10,641 nucleotides of DNA from Bacillota bacterium. GTDB taxonomy: Bacteria > Bacillota > Clostridia > Christensenellales > Aristaeellaceae. The DNA lies in assembly GCA_023409955.1 (NCBI GenBank), contig JAEYQQ010000037.1:1-10641 (forward strand), read 5' to 3'. The notes under the pieces are model-generated. The model was not told the DNA's origin and ran no database searches. It saw only the letters and a list, made by a program, of their open reading frames with translations. Position numbers and translations under genes: made by a program. Shown here piece by piece: positions 1 to 6,519 of the stretch (positions within the stretch are counted from its first letter, which is position 1; each line of letters opens with the position of its first letter).

Positions 1-627
1 AATGGAAATGGTGCGATTGACATTAATGCCCATCAAGTATGAGGCGTTTTTATCCTCGGAAACCGCCCGCATGGCCTGACCAATCTTTGTATATTTGGCA
101 AACAGGTACAAAGTCACCATCACTGCGATGCCGATGCAAATGGTCAATACTGTATTGGCGTCCAATGAAAAGAGCACAGGCGGTTCATCCAAGCCTTCCG
201 CAGAGCCAAGGAAGCGGATAGGGGAAAGACTGAAAATCGTCTTTACCTGCTTGGGGTTTGCGCCAAATAATGCCTGCGCCAAATTTTCCAGAAAAAGACT
301 CATGGCGATGGCTGTAATGAGGGTTGACATTTTTGTGCCCCGGGCCCTCACAGGGCTGTATGCCAACTTTTCCACCAGTACACCTACCACAGCGCAGACA
401 ATAACCGCAGCCACAACGGCCAGCCAGGCGGGCATGCCAATGGAAATCAACAGGGGCACGGTAAATACCAGGGTGTAGCCCCCCACCATGATAAAGTCAC
501 CGTGGGCGAAGTTGATCAGCCGGATGATTCCATAGACCATGGTATAGCCCAGCGCCACCAGAGCGTAAATGCTGCCCACACGCAGGCCGTTGATGATCTG
601 TTGGATGAACAGCGTCAGCCCATCCAT
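1..627 (-). CDS. livH: LivH-type branched-chain amino-acid ABC transporter permease (3' end off window)
   Basis: Inner-membrane permease of a branched-chain (or related) amino-acid ABC importer, working with the binding protein encoded just upstream. Reading the minus strand from 627 gives 209 uninterrupted codons to the window edge. The protein starts MDGLTLFIQQIINGL and carries the LivH signature GSIYALVALGYTMVYGI followed by LINFAHGDFIMVGGY, then several hydrophobic segments; the family is usually about 290 residues, so roughly the last quarter is missing. Start choice: an in-frame ATG also lies at 636, but AGAGGAAG ends directly against it; the ATG at 627 has about 11 nt of spacing and matches the usual family N-terminus. 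The fit to LivH is strong; substrate specificity cannot be read from sequence and could be another amino acid or a urea/amide-type ligand. Other liv genes (livM, livG, livF) are expected to the left. Confidence 0.93.
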   Translation of the reverse strand, partial: MDGLTLFIQQIINGLRVGSIYALVALGYTMVYGIIRLINFAHGDFIMVGGYTLVFTVPLLISIGMPAWLAVVAAVIVCAVVGVLVEKLAYSPVRARGTKMSTLITAIAMSLFLENLAQALFGANPKQVKTIFSLSPIRFLGSAEGLDEPPVLFSLDANTVLTICIGIAVMVTLYLFAKYTKIGQAMRAVSEDKNASYLMGINVNRTISI

Positions 628-636
628 GCATGACAT

Positions 637-647
637 CTTCCTCTCTT
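637..647 (-). promoter_or_regulatory. Ribosome binding site of livH
   Basis: On the minus strand AAGAGAGGAAG lies immediately before the ATG at 636 and about 11 nt before the in-frame ATG at 627. The spacing favours 627 as the working start, though 636 is not excluded. Confidence 0.55.
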
Positions 648-662
648 GGAAAAAATTTTGAT

Positions 663-683
663 TAGATAATGTCACAATATCTA
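663..683. repeat. 21-bp near-palindrome between livK and livH
   Basis: The arms TAGATA (663-668) and TATCTA (678-683) flank a centre in which TGT and ACA surround a single C. Nine of ten symmetric positions pair; the only break is an A opposite an A. It lies directly after the U-rich tract of the attenuator and 27-36 nt before the livH start. It could be a protein-binding operator or a second RNA stem. The symmetry is seen directly; the function is inferred. Confidence 0.5.
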
Positions 684-720
684 AAAAGACAAAAGCGGGG
701 CGGACTTGAAGGTCCGCCCC
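683..720 (-). terminator. Intrinsic terminator/attenuator after the binding-protein gene
   Basis: On the minus strand a perfect 9-bp GC-rich stem (GGGGCGGAC pairing with GTCCGCCCC, 712-720 with 697-705) closes a 6-nt loop. It is followed by a T-rich stretch, GCTTTTGTCTTTTT (683-696). It lies 66 bp beyond the binding-protein stop and before livH. Partial termination here would make more binding protein than permease, a known arrangement in amino-acid ABC operons. There is no T-tract on the plus-strand side, so it acts in the minus direction only. Confidence 0.8.
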
Positions 721-785
721 TTGCCCGAAGCGCTGCAGATGTTTTCCATTTGCATCATCCGGTCCGTCGGGCGATTTATGGTTTC

Positions 786-1919
786 TTAAATGTTCTTGTA
801 ATACTTCGCAGTGCCATCAACCAGCTCGATGACGGGAGCAGCCTTGGCAGGGGTGCCGGTCTCATCCAGTGTGAAGGAGCCAGTAACGCCTTCAAAGCTC
901 ATGCCGGTCATGGCTTCGATGATCTTGGCGGTTTCGTCTGTGCCTGCTGTTTCAATGGCTTGCTTGAGCATGTATACGGAATCATAAGCCAATGCAGCCA
1001 AAGCGGTTAGGGTCTCAGCACCAAAGGTCTCGGTGTAGCCCTTGACGAAGTTCTGCACTTTTTCTGAAGGATCATCAGGGGCGTAGTGGTTTACAAAGTA
1101 GCTCTTGTTGTACAGGCTCTTGTCCTCCACCATGTTGCTGATGGTGCCGTCCCAGCCGTCAGCACCGGCAAAGTATCCGGTAAAGCCGGCTGCGCGTGCC
1201 TGGGGTACGATGTAGGGGCCGACAGAGTCAAAATAGTAAGGCGCAAAGATCAATTCGGCGCCGGAGGCGACGATGTTGGTCAGCTGGGTGGTATAATCGG
1301 TATCAGTGGTGGTAGAGGAGCTTTCGGTGGCTACGATTTCTAGGCCCAAGCCTTCACTGGCAGCCTTAAAGGATTCATACAGGCCGGCGGAATAGGCATC
1401 GCCGGAAGCATACAGCACGGCAACCTTTTTCACACCAAGATCCACAGCCAGCTTGGCAGCCACTTCACCCTGGAAGGAGTCGCGGTAGCAGGCGCGGAAT
1501 ACGCTGGTATAACCTTCTGTAATGGTGTCGGCAGTGGCGGTGGCGGTCAGAAGTAGCATGCCTTCCGAATCAGCCAGCGCAGCCAGGCCGGAGGTAACAC
1601 CGGAAGTTACGGAGCCGATCACAGCGGAAACACCGTCAGAAAGCAGCTTGTTAAAAGAATTGGCGCCTTCGGTGGAGTCGCCCTTGTCATCCATATAGGT
1701 GATTTCCAACGGGCGGCCCAGCACGCCGCCTGCAGCGTTAATCTCCTCCACAGCCAGTTTGATGCCATTGGTGACAGAGATGCCGTATGTTGCCAAAGAG
1801 CCGGTGACAGGAGCGATGGCACCTACAGATATGGGCTTGGGTGCTTCAGCCAGGGCCGGCAGGCAGAGGGTTGTCAGAACCAGTACCAACGCGGCGATCA
1901 AGGACAGCATTTTCTTCAT
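786..1919 (-). CDS. livK: Branched-chain amino-acid ABC transporter substrate-binding protein (LivJ/LivK type)
   Basis: Extracytoplasmic solute-binding protein (Peripla_BP_6/LivJ-LivK fold) that captures branched-chain or similar amino acids for the LivH-containing importer. The 377 residues begin with a basic N-terminus and hydrophobic stretch (about 4-21), then an ALA|EA signal-peptidase-I-like site near residue 24. The mature part starts PISVGAIAPVTGSLATYG and continues with the family hallmarks GIKLAVEEINAAGGVLGRPLE, VIGSVTSGVTSG and LTATATADTIT, regions that line the ligand pocket in homologues. Length matches the family. A GGGAGG site sits 9-10 nt before the ATG, and a consensus promoter lies about 115 bp upstream. 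Oddity: Cys19 is preceded by TTL, not a normal lipobox, although Gram-positive homologues are usually lipoproteins. The ligand is uncertain. The attenuator downstream suggests it is made in excess over the permease. Confidence 0.95.
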   Translation of the reverse strand: MKKMLSLIAALVLVLTTLCLPALAEAPKPISVGAIAPVTGSLATYGISVTNGIKLAVEEINAAGGVLGRPLEITYMDDKGDSTEGANSFNKLLSDGVSAVIGSVTSGVTSGLAALADSEGMLLLTATATADTITEGYTSVFRACYRDSFQGEVAAKLAVDLGVKKVAVLYASGDAYSAGLYESFKAASEGLGLEIVATESSSTTTDTDYTTQLTNIVASGAELIFAPYYFDSVGPYIVPQARAAGFTGYFAGADGWDGTISNMVEDKSLYNKSYFVNHYAPDDPSEKVQNFVKGYTETFGAETLTALAALAYDSVYMLKQAIETAGTDETAKIIEAMTGMSFEGVTGSFTLDETGTPAKAAPVIELVDGTAKYYKNI

Positions 1920-1965
1920 CAGGTTATTCCTCCCTTTATATGATTTCCGGGTTTGGGGGTGAGCC

Positions 1966-1979
1966 TTTGGTCAACCAAA
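1966..1979. repeat. Short dyad in the livK leader
   Basis: TTTGGT and ACCAAA flank a 2-base centre, forming a 14-bp dyad inside the transcribed leader, about 47 bp upstream of the livK start. It is AT-flanked and has no T-run, so it is not a terminator. It could be an operator, but no regulator family can be assigned. Confidence 0.3.
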
Positions 1980-2033
1980 AGCAATAGATGTGATGTGTTC
2001 TGCCATTCTTCCGTGCTCCATTGCTTGTGGTAC

Positions 2034-2062
2034 ATTATAGCGCTAGCATATGGGCATGTCAA
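2034..2062 (-). promoter_or_regulatory. Consensus sigma-A promoter of the liv operon
   Basis: Minus strand: TTGACA (2062-2057), a 17-bp spacer and TATAAT (2039-2034), perfect matches to both consensus hexamers at the optimal spacing. The predicted transcription start is near 2027, giving a leader of about 108 nt before the livK ATG. The spacer/-10 junction contains the 8-bp palindrome TAGCGCTA (2038-2045), a possible repressor contact. Confidence 0.9.
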
Positions 2063-2402
2063 CAATTTATGAATGATGAGCGACTTAATTATTCATATTT
2101 GGGGTGTTTATCTATGATAAATAAGAAGAAAATGCATCAAAAAAACATAATTATCCTTTCGCGATTGATTTAATAAAAAAGATCCTGTGGTTTGTTAATG
2201 AAAATACCAGAGATTAAAAAGCTGTGCTATTCGTATCAGCGTATGCACATGTCAAGGTAGAATGATCCTTGGGACTTGCCTCTGTTTTTACAATTCCGTC
2301 TATACAGACGGGCAGTCATGGGGTAAAATAGAATAGGATATTTGTAAGAATTGAGCGTCCACCGGTGGTATATCCGGTTGCAATAATATATAAGGAGCCA
2401 CT
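2063..2402. other. Divergent intergenic region with dyad elements, no gene seen
   Basis: This is the part of the 483-bp space (1920-2402) upstream of both the liv promoter and the plus-strand cluster. The stretch 2080-2230 is AT-rich and without clear motifs. Two dyads sit nearer the plus-strand gene: CCGTCT/AGACGG around ATAC (2296-2311) and the perfect 10-bp palindrome CCACCGGTGG (2359-2368), the latter followed by CCGGT that can pair with the overlapping ACCGG. No convincing -35/-10 pair was found for the plus-strand gene; TTGCCT with TCTATA at 17-bp spacing, overlapping the first dyad, is the best weak candidate. No RNA gene or supported ORF is visible. Confidence 0.5.
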
Positions 2403-3608
2403 ATGATTAAAACCGTAAAATATCTTTTCGCTTTCCTGATATCCGCCATGCTGATCATCTCCCTTCCGACTGCTATGGCGTCAGAAACAGATGTAGGCGG
2501 ACTTACCATGGAGGAGCTGGATGCTTGGGCAGGGAAAATCCTTGAGCAGGCGTTAAACAGCCAACCGGTCAGCCAGACAGGGCTTGGGCAGAAATCTGAG
2601 GATGGCTATGCCCATGTCTTCGATTTTGCTACATTGTATACTGACGCACCGGAACTAACCCGGGACAGTGTGGTGAACGCCATTACCGTAAATGAGCTGA
2701 ATGAGGACTTTGTAAGAGACATCTCCATGTTCGACTCACAGCAGACACTGCTTTCCGCCTATGTGAATGAAAATCCAACGCTGCTTGGCGACCGGGATTT
2801 TGCAGTGCTGTATTTGTCTGACAACCTGCCAGAAGAAGTGCTCTGGGGCCGAGTGCACCGGGACGGTCAACGGATTTTGTCTGTCCAGTATGCTGTTCAC
2901 CAACAGGTACCGGGCAGCGAAGGGGAATATACGGACAGCGGAATTTTATACAGCCTGGATAATGGATATGTCATCGGTATACGCGTTTATGGACTTTCAG
3001 CCAGCATTGACCTGGAAGAAACGCTGAAGATTGCTGATGAGGTGGCTTCCCAGCAACAGGAGGAGTCATACTTTGCATATCCCCAAAGCATCATTGGCAC
3101 GGACCTGGACCCCTTTGAAAGAGAAGACCTCTTCTTTTCCGGCCTGGATTATTTCAGCCTTACGCCCCAGGATGCCATCGATACCCTTGGTGCCTTTGAT
3201 ACAGAAACCTGGCTGGAAGACGATACAGGGGACTGGATGCGCATTATGCAGTGGCCTGTAGCGGAGATCACTTTTGCCTATGATAAAAATAAAAACTTCA
3301 AGCGTACGGATACGTTGGCATTGTTTGAGGAAGGTCTGGAAGGCCCCAGGGGTGTTATGGTAGGGGATTCATTATCCAGTGTGATGATGCGATATCGCCA
3401 TGGGGAAGGCGAGTATGACGGAGAGTCATCGGAAATCCTGTATGGAGACGGCCAGATACCGCCATTTGGCCGGGCTGAATATGCGGACTCCACCGTGACG
3501 CTACATTACGCATTCCCAGTAAGCGGTATAGATGGTATTGAGAATGTGACAATGTATATGATGTTTGTTGATACGTATCTGTCGGAGCTGCTGATTTATC
3601 CCTGGTGA
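2403..3608 (+). CDS. Secreted protein of unknown function
   Basis: Not recognised as a named family. The 401-residue product has a clear Sec signal peptide: basic MIKTVK, a hydrophobic core (about 8-22) and an AMA|SE cleavage site after residue 26, with no lipobox, so it is probably released or cell-wall associated. The mature protein is acidic and has no membrane segment. The C-terminal part (about 247-390) seems to contain two related units, each a short helix-like motif (LTPQDAIDTLGAF near 253-265; GPRGVMVGDSLSSVMMRY near 314-331) followed by beta-rich sequence. The second motif resembles the 'GI..GDS...V...Y' pattern seen in many uncharacterised Firmicutes surface proteins. AGGAG stands 5 nt before the ATG. 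It is first in a four-gene co-directional run, 59 bp ahead of the TPR protein, so a shared envelope role with that protein is plausible but unproven. Confidence 0.85.
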   Translation: MIKTVKYLFAFLISAMLIISLPTAMASETDVGGLTMEELDAWAGKILEQALNSQPVSQTGLGQKSEDGYAHVFDFATLYTDAPELTRDSVVNAITVNELNEDFVRDISMFDSQQTLLSAYVNENPTLLGDRDFAVLYLSDNLPEEVLWGRVHRDGQRILSVQYAVHQQVPGSEGEYTDSGILYSLDNGYVIGIRVYGLSASIDLEETLKIADEVASQQQEESYFAYPQSIIGTDLDPFEREDLFFSGLDYFSLTPQDAIDTLGAFDTETWLEDDTGDWMRIMQWPVAEITFAYDKNKNFKRTDTLALFEEGLEGPRGVMVGDSLSSVMMRYRHGEGEYDGESSEILYGDGQIPPFGRAEYADSTVTLHYAFPVSGIDGIENVTMYMMFVDTYLSELLIYPW

Positions 3609-3667
3609 CTATGGTATGCCATGGACAAGCTCCCGCTTGATATATCTATAGGAAGGGAGACAGCCGG

Positions 3668-6481
3668 ATGAAGATTGACCTTACCTGCCCGGTGGAACTG
3701 TGGCGGTATCAATTGCCAACAAAAGAGGACGATATCTGCCGACTATTAATGTACAACCTGTCGGATAAAGATGTCACCAGCATACAGGTAACACTGGCTG
3801 GATATGATGCCCAGGGTGAAGTGATCTCCAGGCAGGTGGAACGTCTGCAAGGGATCGCTGGAGGCAGCAAATCCACCTTTGAGATAGGTATTGCCATGGA
3901 AGGCGGAGCGGAAGCCGCCGGCATGGAGCTGGTTATTGAAAAAGTATGGTTTGATGATAATACCATCTGGCGGCGCGGCAATGCCCACCTGTCAGAATAT
4001 ATTCCCAACACGCTGCCCAACAACCGCAGGCTGGAAATGCTGCGTTTTGTTGCCGGTCCGGATGCGGTTGGCTATCCTCAGGACCAGGGAGCACTATGGC
4101 TTTGCATATGTGGCCGGGCCAATGCCGCCAGCGAATCATATTGCCGAAGGTGCCAGCGGGAAAAGCTGACGGTATTTGAACAATATAATCAAAATGCCAT
4201 TGAGGAAATGGTTGAAAATCGTGAAAAGGAACTGGATCAAATTGCCCATAAGGCCAGGGTCCAGGCCTCTCAGCAGCAGTTGGAGCGGGAGGCGCGTATA
4301 AAGCGGAAAAAGCGCCGGCAACGCAGGGCTGTCCTTGCCGTAACACTGTCTGTGTTGATCGTGGGCGGCACATATGGCATTTACTTTCACGGCATACCCT
4401 ACTATAACTATTACAGGGCTGCTCAACTTCTAAAAAGCGGGCTGTATTCGGAAGCCAAAGCTGCGTTTTCCAGCATGTCAGGCTATATGAATGCGGATGA
4501 GCTGGCGATGGAAACCGATTACCGCCAGGCGAAAAGTAATCTTGGGATCGGAACGGAAGCCTCTCTTATCAATGCGCAGCAGTTATTTGAGAATCTGGGA
4601 GACTATGAGGATTCCATCCAGCTGGCCAGGGAAGCGAAATATGCCCGGGCGGAAAAATTGCTGCAGTCCGGAAGGTATGACGAGGCAGATGCTCTGTTTG
4701 GTGAAATATCCGATTATTCCAATGCCAGAGCCAGGCAGCAGGATGCACGATTTCAAAAAGCAAGTGCATTGAAGGAAAGCGGGGAGTATGCTGCTGCAAG
4801 GGAGATCTTTTTGCAGCTGACAGGCTATCCGGAAGCGGAGAAGATGGCTATGGAATGCCTGTATCTCCCTGGTGTAACTACACTGCAAAACGCTGAGTAT
4901 GATATGGCCATCGAGCTGTTAAAGCAGGCTGTTGGTTATCGGGATGCAGAGCAAAAGCTTCAGGAGGCATACTATGCCAAAGGGGAAGCGCTCATGGGGA
5001 CCGGTGACTATGTGAAGGCTGGAGAATTCTATTTGCTGGCCGGCACGTACCGTGACGCGGAAAGAAAAGCGGCAGAATGCATTTATGAGCCGGCCAAGGC
5101 GGAGATGAATGCCGGCAATTATGGCAAGGCGGCGGAAATGTTCTTGAAGATTCCTGGTTATTCTGACGCCAGGGAGCTTGCTTCTTTTTGCATCTACCAA
5201 GTGGGTGAGCGGGCCCTATCAGATAAAGAATATGCAAAGGCCCGGGAATTGTTTCTGCAGATTCCAAGCTACCAGGATGCTATGGAAAAGGCCGATGAAG
5301 CGATTTATCTGCCCGCCGTTGCATTGGTGAAGCAAAACAATTATGAAGAAGCGCTTGCTGAGTTTGGCAAGATTCCAGGATACAAGGACGTTGAGGTTCA
5401 GATACAGGGGGTTAAGTACAAGCAGGCATCCGCCCATATGGCCGCCGGTCAGTATGACAGCGCCATCGCCATCTACCAAGAGCTTGGCGATTATTCAGAC
5501 AGCTCCACACGTATCAAGGATGCGCTGTATATGACTGCTGGGCAGCTGCTCGCAGCTGGAAATTATACAGCGGCCATCGAGCAGTATTCGTCACTGGAAG
5601 GTTATAGTGATTCTGCTGAGAAAATAAAGGAAGCCAAGTACCAACTGGCGCTGGGTCATATGGATCAGGCTGAGTACGATCAGGCCATTATTCTTTTATC
5701 CTCCCTTGGCAAGTACAAGGATGCGCAGGATAAGTTAAGCGCCTGCAGCTATGCCCAGGGCAAGAATCTGCTAAGTGCGGGGGAACTCGAAAAGGCAGCC
5801 GCTATCTTCAAAGAACTGGGGAAGTATGAGGATGCCCAAACGCTGTACATGCAGAGCAATTATGAAGTGGCAGTAAGAACCAGGGACGCCGGAGAACTGG
5901 CCTTGGCCGGAAGACTGTTTGCGCAGGTTGCAGGCTATCAGGATGCCGCTGAGCAAAGTGAAGCCAGCTTTGACAGCTATTATGCCAAGGTCCATGCAGA
6001 AGCAGAGGCTGCCATGCGTGCCTCGAATTATCAAGCTGTAGTAGAGATTCTCAAACAAGTGGAGCTTACAGATCTGCCACAGAAATACGAGTCACTGGGC
6101 GATATGTACAATCAAGCCAATTATAACTACGCTAATGAATTGTATCATCAGGGTAAAGCATACGAGGCATTGCCCTATTACAGGAACATTCCTGATTATA
6201 AGGACGTGACCTCAAAGAAACTGAACCGCAACTGTTATAAGGTGCTAGGCAAATGGAAATCCAATTCCGGTATTGAGATGCACTTTCGTGAAGATGGCAC
6301 CTGTACCATTGATGGCGAGGAGCTGTTCTTCAATGTCAGCAGCTACTCCATGGAAACCGGAGTTACCAGTGAAAGGTTGACGCTGACGCATAAGGTGACT
6401 TCCGTCGATCAAAAAAACCTCACCATCAGGGATATCCGCAATGGGCGAAATGTGATCATCAAGCTGACTAAGGTACAGTAA
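3668..6481 (+). CDS. Zinc-ribbon, single-TM membrane protein with about sixteen TPR-like repeats
   Basis: The 937-residue protein has five parts. Residues 1-130 form a beta-rich domain (LMYNLSDKDVTSIQVTLAGYDAQG). Residues 146-162 are a zinc ribbon (C146-x-C148...C159-x2-C162), followed by a charged coiled-coil-like stretch (about 170-218, ending KRKKRRQRR). One TM helix spans about 221-240. Residues 245-853 hold about sixteen tandem repeats, mostly exactly 37 residues, with pattern Y..A..L...G.Y..A...F..L.GY.DA. Residues 855-937 form a small beta domain starting LGKWKSNSGIEMHF. The basic cluster before the TM predicts zinc ribbon inside and repeats outside. The repeats look like TPRs lengthened from the usual 34, so a protein-binding scaffold is likely; no enzyme motif is seen. 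GGGAG lies 8 nt before the ATG. Its position between a secreted protein and an acyltransferase suggests envelope work. The exact function is unknown. Confidence 0.9.
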   Translation: MKIDLTCPVELWRYQLPTKEDDICRLLMYNLSDKDVTSIQVTLAGYDAQGEVISRQVERLQGIAGGSKSTFEIGIAMEGGAEAAGMELVIEKVWFDDNTIWRRGNAHLSEYIPNTLPNNRRLEMLRFVAGPDAVGYPQDQGALWLCICGRANAASESYCRRCQREKLTVFEQYNQNAIEEMVENREKELDQIAHKARVQASQQQLEREARIKRKKRRQRRAVLAVTLSVLIVGGTYGIYFHGIPYYNYYRAAQLLKSGLYSEAKAAFSSMSGYMNADELAMETDYRQAKSNLGIGTEASLINAQQLFENLGDYEDSIQLAREAKYARAEKLLQSGRYDEADALFGEISDYSNARARQQDARFQKASALKESGEYAAAREIFLQLTGYPEAEKMAMECLYLPGVTTLQNAEYDMAIELLKQAVGYRDAEQKLQEAYYAKGEALMGTGDYVKAGEFYLLAGTYRDAERKAAECIYEPAKAEMNAGNYGKAAEMFLKIPGYSDARELASFCIYQVGERALSDKEYAKARELFLQIPSYQDAMEKADEAIYLPAVALVKQNNYEEALAEFGKIPGYKDVEVQIQGVKYKQASAHMAAGQYDSAIAIYQELGDYSDSSTRIKDALYMTAGQLLAAGNYTAAIEQYSSLEGYSDSAEKIKEAKYQLALGHMDQAEYDQAIILLSSLGKYKDAQDKLSACSYAQGKNLLSAGELEKAAAIFKELGKYEDAQTLYMQSNYEVAVRTRDAGELALAGRLFAQVAGYQDAAEQSEASFDSYYAKVHAEAEAAMRASNYQAVVEILKQVELTDLPQKYESLGDMYNQANYNYANELYHQGKAYEALPYYRNIPDYKDVTSKKLNRNCYKVLGKWKSNSGIEMHFREDGTCTIDGEELFFNVSSYSMETGVTSERLTLTHKVTSVDQKNLTIRDIRNGRNVIIKLTKVQ
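4400..6226 (+). repeat. Tandem repeat array encoding 37-residue TPR-like units
   Basis: The coding sequence repeats with a period of about 111 bp (37 codons), roughly sixteen times, inside the 3668-6481 gene. Each unit begins near a Tyr and carries a G-x-Y or E-Y turn and a GY-x-D-[AS] motif. Units 3-13 keep exact 37-residue spacing; the second unit and the last two or three are longer and more divergent. The repeats differ strongly at nucleotide level, so this is an old expansion rather than a recent tandem duplication. Confidence 0.8.
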
Positions 6482-6506
6482 TGAAATACACTTACTAACA
6501 CCGTAT

Positions 6507-6512
6507 GGGAAG
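6507..6512 (+). promoter_or_regulatory. Ribosome binding site deciding the acyltransferase start
   Basis: GGGAAG stands 7 nt before the ATG at 6520. The earlier in-frame ATG at 6505 has no purine-rich sequence ahead of it and overlaps this site, so 6520 is the preferred start. Confidence 0.55.
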
Positions 6513-6519
6513 TGAAGCC

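Noticed and set aside
95..478. A plus-strand open frame of 127 residues
   Set aside because: It is the shadow of the livH gene, whose minus-strand frame gives an unmistakable permease.
2113..2172. A 19-codon plus-strand ORF starting at ATG 2113 in the divergent region
   Set aside because: It has no good ribosome site, is Lys/Ile-rich as AT-rich DNA would give by chance, and has no supporting context.
2228..2255. A second TTGACA on the minus strand as another liv promoter
   Set aside because: No reasonable -10 sequence occurs at 15-19 bp spacing; only the promoter at 2034-2062 is complete.
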